Shown: positions 23,343 through 35,585 of the stretch, piece after piece
How positions within the stretch are numbered: the first letter of the stretch is position 1
Layout: each line of letters begins with the position of its first letter
From: Cladorhizidae sp. MBARI D1340-BT2
Taxonomy: Eukaryota; Porifera; Demospongiae; Poecilosclerida; Cladorhizidae
DNA length: 64,000 nt
Direction of reading: 5' to 3'
Assembly (NCBI GenBank): GCA_028752905.1
Contig: JAQNBH010000004.1
Span: forward strand, 30,525,751-30,589,750
Translations under genes and position numbers: made by a program
The notes under the pieces: generated by a model
Told to the model about the DNA's origin: nothing
Seen by the model: the letters and a program-made list of their open reading frames with translations, nothing else
Databases searched by the model: none

Positions 23343-25887
23343 CCAGGGTCAGCGTACTCTGGTCAATGATAGCAGTAGTGACCAGGGTCAGAGTACTCTG
23401 GCAATGATAGCTGTAGTGACCAGGGTCAGAGTACTCTGGCAATGATAGCAGTAGTGACCAGGGTCAGAGTACTCTGGCAATGATAGCAGTAGTGACCAGG
23501 GTCAGAGTACTCTGGCAATGATAGCAGTAGTGACCAGGGTCAGAGTACTCTGGCAATGAGAGCAGTAGTGACCAGGGTCAGAGTACTCTGGCAATGATAG
23601 CAGTAGTGATCAGGGTCAGAGTACTCTGGCAATGATAGCAGTAGTGACCAGGGTCAGAGTACTCTGGCAATGATAGCAGTAGTGACCAGGGTCAGAGTAC
23701 TCTGGCAATGAGAGCATTAGTGACCAGGGTCAGAGTACTCTGGCAATGATAGCAGTAGTGACCAGGGTCAGAGTACTCTGATAATGATAGCAGTAGTGGC
23801 CAGGGTCAGAGTACTCTGGCAATGATAGCAGTAGTGACCAGGGTCAGAGTACTCTGGCAATGATAGCAGTAGTGACCAGGGTCAGAGTACTCTGGCAATG
23901 ATAGCAGTAGTGACCAGGGTCAGAGTACTCTGGCAATGATAGCAGTGGTGACCAGGGTCAGAGTACTCTGGCAATGAGAGCAGTAGTGGTCAGGGTCAGA
24001 GTACTCTGGCAATGATAGCAGTAGTGACCAGGGTCAGAGTACTCTGGCAATGATAGCAGTAGTGACCAGGGTCAGAGTACTCTGGCAATGATAGCAGTAG
24101 TGACCAGGCTCAGAGTACTCTGGCAGATAGCAGTAGTGACCAGGGTCAGAGTACTCTGGCAATGATAGCAGTAGTGACCAGGGTCAGAGTACTCTGGCAA
24201 TGATAGCAGTAGTGACCAGGGTCAGAGTACTCTGGCAATGATAGCAGTAGTGACCAGGGTCAGAGTACTCTGGCAATGATAGCAGTAGTGACCAGGGTCA
24301 GAGTACTCTGACAATGATAGCAGTAGTGGCCAGGGTCAGAGTACTCTGGCAATGATAGCAGTAGTCACCAGGGTCAGAGTACTCTGGCAATGATAGCAGT
24401 AGTGACCAGGGTCAGAGTACTCTGACAATGATAGCAGTAGTGGCCAGGGTCAGAGTACTCTGGCAATGATAGCAGTAGTCACCAGGGTCAGAGTACTCTG
24501 GCAACGATAGCAGTAGTGACCAGGGTCAGAGTACTCTGGCAATGATAGCAGTAGTGGCCAGGGTCAGAGTACTCTGGCAATGATAGCAGTAGTGACCAGG
24601 GTCAGAGTACTCTGGCAATGATAGCAGTAGTGACCAGGGTCAGAGTACTCTGGCAATGATAGCAGTAGTGACCAGGGTCAGAGTACTCTGGCAATGAGAG
24701 CAGTAGTGACCAGGGTCAGAGTACTCTGGCAATGAGAGCAGTAGTGGTCAGGGTCAGAGTACTCTGGCAATGATAGCAGTAGTGACCAGGGTCAGAGTAC
24801 TCTGGCAATGATAGCAGTAGTGACCAGGGTCAGAGTACTCTGGCAATGATAGCAGTAGTGACCAGGGTCAGAGTACTCTGGCAATGATAGCAGTAGTGAC
24901 CAGGGTCAGAGTACTCTGGCAATGATAGCAGTAGTGACCAGGGTCAGAGTACTCTGGCATTGATAGCAGTAGTGACCAGGGTCAGAGTACTCTGGCAATG
25001 ATAGCAGTAGTGACCAGGGTCAGAGTACTCTGGCAATGGTAGCAGTAGTGACCAGGGTCAGAGTACTCTGGCAATGATAGCAGTAGTGACCAGGGTCAGA
25101 GTACTCTGGCAATGATAGCAGTAGTGACCAGGGTCAGAGTACTCTGGCAATGAGAGCAGTAGTGACCAGGGTCAGAGTACTCTGACAATGAGAGCAGTAG
25201 TGGTCAGGGTCAGAGTACTCTGGCAATGATAGCAGTAGTGACCAGGGTCAGAGTACTCTGGCAATGATAGCAGTAGTGACCAGGGTCAGAGTACTCTGGC
25301 AATGATAGCAGTAGTGACCAGGGTCAGAGTACTCTGGCAATGATAGCAGTAGTGACCAGGGTCAGAGTACTCTGGCAATGATAGCAGTAGTGACCAGGGT
25401 CAGAGTACTCTGGCAATGATAGCAGTAGTGACCAGGGTCAGAGTACTCTGGCATTGATAGCAGTAGTGACCAGGCTCAGAGTACTCTGGCAATGATAGCA
25501 GTAGTGACCAGGGTCAGAGTACTCTGGCAATGATAGCAGTAGTGACCAGGGTCAGAGTACTCTGGCAATGATAGCAGTAGTGACCAGGGTCAGAGTACTC
25601 TGACAATGATAGCAGTAGTGGCCAGGGTCAGAGTACTCTGGCAATGATAGCAGTAGTCACCAGGGTCAGAGTACTCTGGCAATGATAGCAGTAGTGACCA
25701 GGGTCAGAGTACTCTGGCAATGATAGCAGTAGTGACCAGGGTCAGAGTACTCTGGCAATGATAGCAGTAGTGACCAGGGTCAGAGTACTCTGGCAATGAT
25801 AGCAGTAGTGACCAGGGTCAGAGTACTCTGGCAATGATAGCAGTAGTGACCAGGGTCAGAGTACTCTGGCAATGAGAGCAGTAGTGA
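23343..25887 (+). repeat. Block 1, copy 2 (2,545 bp)
   Basis: Same length and marker order as block 1 of copy 1 at offset 22,278: AGCTG, GATCAGG, GCATTAG, CTGATAATG, CAGTGGTG, GAGAGC/GGTC, 36-bp monomer, CAACG, CATTGATAG, AATGGTAGC and CTGACAATGAGAGC (about 25184). It has the consensus base where copy 1 has private T2048 and T3157. Confidence 0.9.
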
Positions 25888-27977
25888 CCAGGGTCAGCGT
25901 ACTCTGGTCAATGATAGCAGTAGTGACCAGGGTCAGAGTACTCTGGCAATGATAGCTGTAGTGACCAGGGTCAGAGTACTCTGGCAATGATAGCAGTAGT
26001 GACCAGGGTCAGAGTACTCTGGCAATGATAGCAGTAGTGACCAGGGTCAGAGTACTCTGGCAATGATAGCAGTAGTGACCAGGGTCAGAGTACTCTGGCA
26101 ATGAGAGCAGTAGTGACCAGGGTCAGAGTACTCTGGCAATGATAGCAGTAGTGATCAGGGTCAGAGTACTCTGGCAATGATAGCAGTAGTGACCAGGGTC
26201 AGAGTACTCTGGCAATGATAGCAGTAGTGACCAGGGTCAGAGTACTCTGGCAATGAGAGCATTAGTGACCAGGGTCAGAGTACTCTGGCAATGATAGCAG
26301 TAGTGACCAGGGTCAGAGTACTCTGATAATGATAGCAGTAGTGGCCAGGGTCAGAGTACTCTGGCAATGATAGCAGTAGTGACCAGGGTCAGAGTACTCT
26401 GGCAATGATAGCAGTAGTGACCAGGGTCAGAGTACTCTGGCAATGATAGCAGTAGTGACCAGGGTCAGAGTACTCTGGCAATGATAGCAGTGGTGACCAG
26501 GGTCAGAGTACTCTGGCAATGAGAGCAGTAGTGGTCAGGGTCAGAGTACTCTGGCAATGATAGCAGTAGTGACCAGGGTCAGAGTACTCTGGCAATGATA
26601 GCAGTAGTGACCAGGGTCAGAGTACTCTGGCAATGATAGCAGTAGTGACCAGGCTCAGAGTACTCTGGCAGATAGCAGTAGTGACCAGGGTCAGAGTACT
26701 CTGGCAATGATAGCAGTAGTGACCAGGGTCAGAGTACTCTGGCAATGATAGCAGTAGTGACCAGGGTCAGAGTACTCTGGCAATGATAGCAGTAGTGACC
26801 AGGGTCAGAGTACTCTGGCAATGATAGCAGTAGTGACCAGGGTCAGAGTACTCTGACAATGATAGCAGTAGTGGCCAGGGTCAGAGTACTCTGGCAATGA
26901 TAGCAGTAGTCACCAGGGTCAGAGTACTCTGGCAATGATAGCAGTAGTGACCAGGGTCAGAGTACTCTGACAATGATAGCAGTAGTGGCCAGGGTCAGAG
27001 TACTCTGGCAATGATAGCAGTAGTCACCAGGGTCAGAGTACTCTGGCAACGATAGCAGTAGTGACCAGGGTCAGAGTACTCTGGCAATGATAGCAGTAGT
27101 GGCCAGGGTCAGAGTACTCTGGCAATGATAGCAGTAGTGACCAGGGTCAGAGTACTCTGGCAATGATAGCAGTAGTGACCAGGGTCAGAGTACTCTGGCA
27201 ATGATAGCAGTAGTGACCAGGGTCAGAGTACTCTGGCAATGAGAGCAGTAGTGACCAGGGTCAGAGTACTCTGGCAATGAGAGCAGTAGTGGTCAGGGTC
27301 AGAGTACTCTGGCAATGATAGCAGTAGTGACCAGGGTCAGAGTACTCTGGCAATGATAGCAGTAGTGACCAGGGTCAGAGTACTCTGGCAATGATAGCAG
27401 TAGTGACCAGGGTCAGAGTACTCTGGCAATGATAGCAGTAGTGACCAGGGTCAGAGTACTCTGGCAATGATAGCAGTAGTGACCAGGGTCAGAGTACTCT
27501 GGCATTGATAGCAGTAGTGACCAGGGTCAGAGTACTCTGGCAATGATAGCAGTAGTGACCAGGGTCAGAGTACTCTGGCAATGGTAGCAGTAGTGACCAG
27601 GGTCAGAGTACTCTGGCAATGATAGCAGTAGTGACCAGGGTCAGAGTACTCTGACAATGATAGCAGTAGTGGCCAGGGTCAGAGTACTCTGGCAATGATA
27701 GCAGTAGTCACCAGGGTCAGAGTACTCTGGCAATGATAGCAGTAGTGACCAGGGTCAGAGTACTCTGGCAATGATAGCAGTAGTGACCAGGGTCAGAGTA
27801 CTCTGGCAATGATAGCAGTAGTGACCAGGGTCAGAGTACTCTGGCAATGAGAGCAGTAGTGACCAGGGTCAGAGTACTCTGGCAATGATAGCAGTAGTGA
27901 CCAGGGTCAGAGTACTCTGGCAATGATAGCAGTAGTGACCAGGGTCAGAGTACTCTAGTCAATGATAGCAGTAGTGA
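25888..27977 (+). repeat. Block 2, copy 2 (2,090 bp)
   Basis: Counterpart of 3610-5699 with identical length and marker order, ending in CTCTAGTCAATG just before the next punctuation monomer. It has the usual GAGAGCAGTAG at the site of the private A5006 of copy 1. Confidence 0.9.
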
Positions 27978-30900
27978 CCAGGGTCAGCGTACTCTGGTCA
28001 ATGATAGCAGTAGTGACCAGGGTCAGAGTACTCTGGCAATGATAGCTGTAGTGACCAGGGTCAGAGTACTCTGGCAATGATAGCAGTAGTGACCAGGGTC
28101 AGAGTACTCTGGTAATGATAGCAGTAGTGACCAGGGTCAGAGTACTCTGGCAATGATAGCAGTAGTGACCAGGGTCAGAGTACTCTGGCAATGAGAGCAG
28201 TAGTGACCAGGGTCAGAGTACTCTGGCAATGATAGCAGTAGTGATCAGGGTCAGAGTACTCTGGCAATGATAGCAGTAGTGACCAGGGTCAGAGTACTCT
28301 GGCAATGATAGCAGTAGTGACCAGGGTCAGAGTACTCTGGCAATGATAGCAGTAGTGACCAGGGTCAGAGTACTCTGGTAATGATAGCAGTAGTGACCAG
28401 GGTCAGAGTACTCTGGCAATGAGAGCATTAGTGACCAGGGTCAGAGTACTCTGGCAATGATAGCAGTAGTGACCAGGGTCAGAGTACTCTGACAATGATA
28501 GCAGTAGTGGCCAGGGTCAGAGTACTCTGGCAATGATAGCAGTAGTGACCAGGGTCAGAGTACTCTGGCAATGATAGCAGTAGTGGCCAGGGTCAGAGTA
28601 CTCTGGCAATGATAGCAGTAGTGACCAGGGTCAGAGTACTCTGGCAATGATAGCAGTAGTGACCAGGGTCAGAGTACTCTGGCAATGATAGCAGTAGTGA
28701 CCAGGGTCAGAGTACTCTGGCAATGATAGCAGTAGTGACCAGGGTCAGAGTACTCTGGCAATGATAGCAGTAGTGACCAGGGTCAGAGTACTCTGGCAAT
28801 GATAGCAGAAGTGACCAGGGTCAGAGTACTCTGGCAATGATAGCAGTAGTGACCAGGGTCAGAGTACTCTGGCAATGATAGCAGTAGTGACCAGGGTCAG
28901 AGTACTCTAGCAATGATAGCAGTAGTGACCAGGGTCAGAGTACTCTGGCAATGATAGCAGTAGTGACCAGGGTCAGAGTACTCTGGCAATGATAGCAGTA
29001 GTGACCAGGGTCAGAGTACTCTGGCAATGATAGCAGTAGTGACCAGGGTCAGAGTACTCTGGTAATGATAGCAGTAGTGACCAGGGTCAGAGTACTCTGG
29101 CAATGAGAGCAGTAGTGGCCAGGGTCAGAGTACTCTGGCAATGAGAGCAGTAGTGGCCATGGTCAGAGTACTCTGGCAATGATAGCAGTAGTGACCAGGG
29201 TCAGAGTACTCTGACAATGATAGCAGTAGTGGCCAGGGTCAGAGTACTCTGGTAATGATAGCAGTAGTGACCAGGGTCAGAGTACTCTGGCAATGATAGC
29301 AGTAGTGACCAGGGTCAGAGTACTCTGGCAATGATAGCAGTAGTGACCAGGGTCAGAGTACTCTGGCAATGATAGCAGTAGTGACCAGGGTCAGAGTACT
29401 CTGGCAATGATAGCAGTAGTGACCAGGGTCAGAGTACTCTGGCAATGATAGCAGAAGTGACCAGGGTCAGAGTACTCTGGCAATGATAGCAGTAGTGACC
29501 AGGGTCAGAGTCCTCTGGCAATGATAGCAGTAGTGACCAGGGTCAGAGTACTCTGGCAATGATAGCAGTAGTGACCAGGGTCAGAGTACTCTAGCAATGA
29601 TAGCAGTAGTGACCAGGGTCAGAGTACTCTGGCAATGATAGCAGTAGTGACCAGGGTCAGAGTACTCTGGCAATGATAGCAGTAGTGACCAGGGTCAGAG
29701 TACTCTGGCAATGATAGCAGTAGTGACCAGGGTCAGAGTACTCTGGCAATGAGAGCAGTAGTGGCCAGGGTCAGAGTACTCTGGCAATGATAGCAGTAGT
29801 GGCCAGGGTCAGAGTACTCTGGCAATGATAGCAGTAGTGGCCAGGGTCAGAGTACTCTGGCAATGATAGCAGTAGTGACCAGGGTCAGAGTACTCTGGCA
29901 ATGATAGCAGTAGTGACCAGGGTCAGAGTACTCTGGCAATGATAGCAGTAGTGACCAGGGTCAGAGTACTCTGGCAATGAGAGCAGTAGTGACCAGGGTC
30001 AGAGTACTCTGGCAATGAGAGCAGTAGTGACCAGGGTCAGAGTACTCTGGCAATGAGAGCAGTAGTGGTCAGGGTCAGAGTACTCTGGCAATGATAGCAG
30101 TAGTGACCAGGGTCAGAGTACTCTGGCAATGATAGCAGTAGTGACCAGGGTCAGAGTACTCTGGCAATGATAGCAGTAGTGACCAGGGTCAGAGTACTCT
30201 GGCAATGATAGCAGTAGTGACCAGGGTCAGAGTACTCTGGCAATGAGAGCAGTAGTGACCAGGGTCAGAGTACTCTGGCAATGATAGCAGTAGTGACCAG
30301 GGTCAGAGTACTCTGGCAATGAGAGCAGTAGTGACCAGGGTCAGAGTACTCTGGCAATGAGAGCAGTAGTGGTCAGGGTCAGAGTACTCTGGCAATGATA
30401 GCAGTAGTGACCAGGGTCAGAGTACTCTGGCAATGATAGCAGTAGTGACCAGGGTCAGAGTACTCTGGCAATGATAGCAGTAGTGACCAGGGTCAGAGTA
30501 CTCTGGCAATGATAGCAGTAGTGACCAGGGTCAGAGTACTCTGGCAATGATAGCAGTAGTGACCAGGGTCAGAGTACTCTGACAATGATAGCAGTAGTGA
30601 CCAGGGTCAGAGTACTCTGGCAATGATAGCAGTAGTGACCAGGGTCAGAGTACTCTGGCAATGATAGCAGTAGTGACCAGGGTCAGAGTACTCTGGCAAT
30701 GATAGCAGTAGTGACCAGGTTCAGAGTACTCTGACAATGATAGCAGTAGTGGCCAGGGTCAGAGTACTCTGGCAATGATAGCAGTAGTCACCAGGGTCAG
30801 AGTACTCTGGCAATGATAGCAGTAGTGACCAGGGTCAGAGTACTCTGGCAATGATAGCAGTAGTGACCAGGGTCAGAGTACTCTGGCAATGATAGCAGTA

Positions 30901-31057
30901 GTGACCAGGGTCAGAGTACTCTGGCAATGAGAGCAGTAGTGACCAGGGTCAGAGTACTCTGGCAATGATAGCAGTAGTGACCAGGGTCAGAGTACTCTGG
31001 CAATGATAGCAGTAGTGACCAGGGTCAGAGTACTCTGGTCAATGATAGCAGTAGTGA
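27978..31057 (+). repeat. Block 3, copy 2 (3,080 bp)
   Basis: Counterpart of 5700-8779 at offset 22,278, including GTGGCCATGG (about 29157), AGAGTCCTCTGG (about 29511), two GCAGAAGTG and two CTCTAGCAATG monomers, triple GAGAGC groups and GACCAGGTTCAG (about 30717). Confidence 0.9.
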
Positions 31058-32808
31058 CCAGGGTCAGCGTACTCAGGTCAATGATAGCAGTAGTGACCAG
31101 GGTCAGAGTACTCTGGCAATGATAGCTGTAGTGACCAGGGTCAGAGTACTCTGGCAATGATAGCAGTAGTGACCAGGGTCAGAGTACTCTGGCAATGATA
31201 GCAGTAGTGACCAGGGTCAGAGTACTCTGGCAATGATAGCAGTAGTGACCAGGGTCAGAGTACTCTGGCAATGAGAGCAGTAGTGACCAGGGTCAGAGTA
31301 CTCTGGCAATGATAGCAGTAGTGATCAGGGTCAGAGTACTCTGGCAATGATAGCAGTAGTGACCAGGGTCAGAGTACTCTGGCAATGATAGCAGTAGTGA
31401 CCAGGGTCAGAGTACTCTGGCAATGATAGCAGTAGTGACCAGGGTCAGAGTACTCTGGTAATGATAGCAGTAGTGACCAGGGTCAGAGTACTCTGGCAAT
31501 GAGAGCATTATTGACCAGGGTCAGAGTACTCTGGCAATGATAGCAGTAGTGACCAGGGTCAGAGTACTCTGACAATGATAGCAGTAGTGGCCAGGGTCAG
31601 AGTACTCTGGCAATGATAGCAGTAGTGACCAGGGTCAGAGTACTCTGGCAATGATAGCAGTAGTGACCAGGGTCAGAGTACTCTGGCAATGATAGCAGTA
31701 GTGACCAGGGTCAGAGTACTCTGGCAATGAGAGCAGTAGTGACCAGGGTCAGAGTACTCTGGCAATGAGAGCAGTACTGACCAGGGTCAGAGTACTCTGG
31801 CAATGATAGCAGTAGTGACCAGGGTCAGAGTACTCTGGCAATGATAGCAGTAGTGACCAGGGTCAGAGTACTCTGGTCAATGATAGCAGTAGTGACCAGG
31901 GTCAGAGTACTCTGGCAATGATAGCAGTAGTGACCAGGGTCAGAGTACTCTGGCAATGATAGCAGTAGTGACCAGGGTCAGAGTACTCTGGCAATGATAG
32001 CAGTAGTGACCAGGGTCAGAGTACTCTGGCAATGATAGCAGTAGTGACCAGGGTCAGAGTACTCTGGCAATGATAGCAGTAGTGACCAGGGTCAGAGTAC
32101 TCTGGCAATGATAGCAGTAGTGACCAGGGTCAGAGTACTCTGACAATGATAGCAGTAGTGGCCAGGGTCAGAGTACTCTGGCAATGATAGCAGTAGTGAC
32201 CAGGGTCAGAGTACTCTGGCAATGATAGCAGTAGTGACCAGGGTCAGAGTACTCTGGCATTTATAGCAGTAGTGACCAGGGTCAGAGTACTCTGGCAATG
32301 ATAGCAGTAGTGACCAGGGTCAGAGTACTCTGGCAATGATAGCAGTAGTGACCAGGGTCAGAGTACTCTGGCAATGATAGCAGTAGTGACCAGGGTCAGA
32401 GTACTCTGGCAATGATAGCAGTAGTGACCAGGGTCAGAGTACTCTGGCAATGATAGCAGTAGTGACCAGGGTCAGAGTACTCTGACAATGATAGCAGTAG
32501 TGGCCAGGGTCAGAGTACTCTGGCAATGATAGCAGTAGTCACCAGGGTCAGAGTACTCTGGCAATGATAGCAGTAGTGACCAGGGTCAGAGTACTCTGGC
32601 AATGATAGCAGTAGTGACCAGGGTCAGAGTACTCTGGCAATGAGAGCAGTAGTGACCAGGGTCAGAGTACTCTGGCAATGAGAGCAGTAGTGACCAGGGT
32701 CAGAGTACTCTGGCAATGATAGCAGTAGTGACCAGGGTCAGAGTACTCTGGCAATGATAGCAGTAGTGACCAGGGTCAGAGTACTCTGGTCAATGATAGC
32801 AGTAGTGA
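31058..32808 (+). repeat. Block 4, copy 2 (1,751 bp)
   Basis: Counterpart of 8780-10530, opening with AGCGTACTCAGG and containing GCATTATTG (about 31505), AGCAGTACTG, an isolated CTGGTCAATG (about 31875) and CATTTATAGC (about 32260). Confidence 0.9.
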
Positions 32809-32891
32809 CCAGGGTCAGCGTACTCTGGTCAATGATAGCTGTAGTGACCAGGGTCAGAGTACTCTGGCAATGATAGCTGTAGTGACCAGGG

Positions 32892-32902
32892 TCAGATGTA
32901 CT
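32892..32902 (+). other. 1-bp T insertion in block 5, copy 2
   Basis: CAGAGTAC becomes CAGATGTAC with the extra T at 32897. The same insertion is at 55442 in copy 3 and absent at the corresponding place of copy 1 (about 10618). It shows that copies 2 and 3 are closer to each other than to copy 1 at this point. Confidence 0.93.
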
Positions 32903-33209
32903 CTGGCAATGATAGCAGTAGTGACCAGGGTCAGAGTACTCTGGTAATGATAGCAGTAGTGACCAGGGTCAGAGTACTCTGGCAATGATAGCAGTAGTGA
33001 CCAGGGTCAGAGTACTCTGGCAATGAGAGCAGTAGTGACCATGGTCAGAGTACTCTGGCAATGATAGCAGTAGTGATCAGGGTCAGAGTACTCTGGCAAT
33101 GATAGCAGTAGTGACCAGGGTCAGAGTACTCTGGCAATGAGAGCATTAGTGACCAGGGTCAGAGTACTCTGGCAATGATAGCAGTAGTGACCAGGGTCAG
33201 AGTACTCTG

Positions 33210-33817
33210 ACAATGATAGCAGTAGTGGCCAGGGTCAGAGTACTCTGGCAATGATAGCAGTAGTGACCAGGGTCAGAGTACTCTGGCAATGATAGCAGTA
33301 GTGACCAGGGTCAGAGTACTCTGGCAATGATAGCAGTAGTGACCAGGGTCAGAGTACTCTGGCAATGATAGCAGTAGTGACCAGGGTCAGAGTACTCTGG
33401 CAATGAGAGCAGTAGTGGTCAGGGTCAGAGTACTCTGGCAATGATAGCAGTAGTGACCAGGGTCAGAGTACTCTGGCAATGATAGCAGTAGTGACCAGGG
33501 TCAGAGTACTCTGACAATGATAGCAGTAGTGGCCAGGGTCAGAGTACTCTGGCAATGATAGCAGTAGTGACCAGGGTCAGAGTACTCTGGCAATGATAGC
33601 AGTAGTGACCAGGGTCAGAGTACTCTGGCAATGATAGCAGTAGTGACCAGGGTCAGAGTACTCTGGCAATGATAGCAGTAGTGACCAGGGTCAGAGTACT
33701 CTGGCAATGAGAGCAGTAGTGGTCAGGGTCAGAGTACTCTGGCAATGATAGCAGTAGTGACCAGGGTCAGAGTACTCTGGCAATGATAGCAGTAGTGACC
33801 AGGGTCGGAGTACTCTG
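33210..33817 (+). repeat. Eight-monomer (304 bp) local tandem duplication
   Basis: In copy 2 the series CTGACAATG/GTGGCC, plain monomers, GAGAGC/GGTC occurs twice, with CTGAC at 33210 and 33514 and GGTC near 33419 and 33723. Copy 1 (about 10930-11140) and both block 5 copies in copy 3 have it once. The exact ends cannot be set because the monomers are alike. Confidence 0.88.
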
Positions 33818-35585
33818 GCAATGATAGCAGTAGTGACCAGGGTCGGAGTACTCTGGCAATGATAGCAGTAGTGACCAGGGTCGGAGTACTCTGGCAATGA
33901 TAGCAGTAGTGACCAGGGTCAGAGTACTCTGGCAATGATAGTAGTAGTGACCAGGGTCAGAGTACTCTGGCAATGGTAGCACTACTGACCAGGGTCAGAG
34001 TACTCTGGCAATGATAGCAGTAGTGAACAGGGTCAGAGTACTCTGGCAATGATAGCAGTAGTGACCAGGGTCAGAGTACTCTGACAATGATAGCAGTAGT
34101 GGCCAGGGTCAGAGTACTCTGGTAATGATAGCAGTAGTGACCAGGGTCAGAGTACTCTGGCAATGATAGCAGTAGTGACCAGGGTCAGAGTACTCTGGCA
34201 ATGATAGCAGTAGTGACCAGGGTCAGAGTACTCTGGCAATGATAGCAGTAGTGACCAGGGTCAGAGTACTCTGGCAATGATAGCAGTAGTGACCAGGGTC
34301 AGAGTACTCTGGCAATGATAGCAGAAGTGACCAGGGTCAGAGTACTCTGGCAATGATAGCAGTAGTGACCAGGGTCAGAGTACTCTGGCAATGATAGCAG
34401 TAGTGACCAGGGTCAGAGTACTCTGGCAATGATAGCAGTAGTGACCAGGGTCAGAGTACTCTAGCAATGATAGCAGTAGTGACCAGGGTCAGAGTACTCT
34501 GGCAATGATAGCAATAGTGACCAGGGTCAGAGTACTCTGGCAATGATAGCAGTAGTGACCAGGGTCAGAGTACTCTGGCAATGATAGCAGTAGTGACCAG
34601 GGTCAGAGTACTCTGGTAATGATAGCAGTAGTGACCAGGGTCAGAGTACTCTGGCAATGAGAGCAGTAGTGGCCAGGGTCAGAGTACTCTGGCAATGATA
34701 GCAGTAGTGGCCAGGGTCAGAGTACTCTGGCAATGATAGCAGTAGTGGCCAGGGTCAGAGTACTCTGGCAATGATAGCAGTAGTGATCAGGGTCAGAGTA
34801 CTCTGGCAATGATAGCAGTAGTGACCAGGGTCAGAGTACTCTGGCAATGATAGCAGTAGTGACCAGGGTCAGAGTACTCTGGCAATGAGAGCAGTAGTGA
34901 CCAGGGTCAGAGTACTCTGGCAATGAGAGCAGTAGTGGTCAGGGTCAGAGTACTCTGTCAATGATAGCAGTAGTGACCAGGGTCAGAGTACTCTGGCAAT
35001 GATAGCAGTAGTGACCAGGGTCAGAGTACTCTGGCAATGATAGCAGTAGTGACAAGGGTCAGAGTACTCTGGCAATGATAGCAGTAGTGACCAGGGTCAG
35101 AGTACTCTGGCAATGAGAGCAGTAGTGACCAGGATCAGAGTACTCTGGCAATGATAGCAGTAGTGACCAGGGTCAGAGTACTCTGGCAATGATAGCAGTA
35201 GTGACCAGGGTCAGAGTACTCTGGCAATGATAGCAGTAGTGACCAGGGTCAGAGTACTCTGGCAATGATAGCAGTAGTGACCAGGGTCAGAGTACTCTGA
35301 CAATGATAGCAGTAGTGGCCAGGGTCAGAGTACTCTGGCAATGATAGCAGTAGTCACCAGGGTCAGAGTACTCTGGCAATGATAGCAGTAGTGACCAGGG
35401 TCAGAGTACTCTGGCAATGATAGCAGTAGTGACCAGGGTCAGAGTACTCTGGCAATGATAGCAGTAGTGACCAGGGTCAGAGTAGTCTGGCAATGAGAGC
35501 AGTAGTGACCAGGGTCAGAGTACTCTGGCAATGATAGCTGTAGTGACCAGGGTCAGAGTACTCTGGTCAATGATAGCAGTAGTGA

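Larger units (their letters stand above)
32809..35585 (+). repeat. Block 5, copy 2 (2,777 bp, 73 monomers)
   Basis: This is the longest version of block 5. It differs from copy 1 by a 1-bp T insertion at 32897 (CAGATGTAC) and by eight extra monomers (304 bp). The extra monomers arise because the stretch from a CTGAC monomer (33210) through GAGAGC/GGTC is present twice, the second starting at 33514. The three GTCGGAGTAC monomers, CACTACTG (33980-33987), GACAAGG, GACCAGGATC and AGTAGTCTGG follow as in copy 1 at offset 22,583. Confidence 0.9.
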
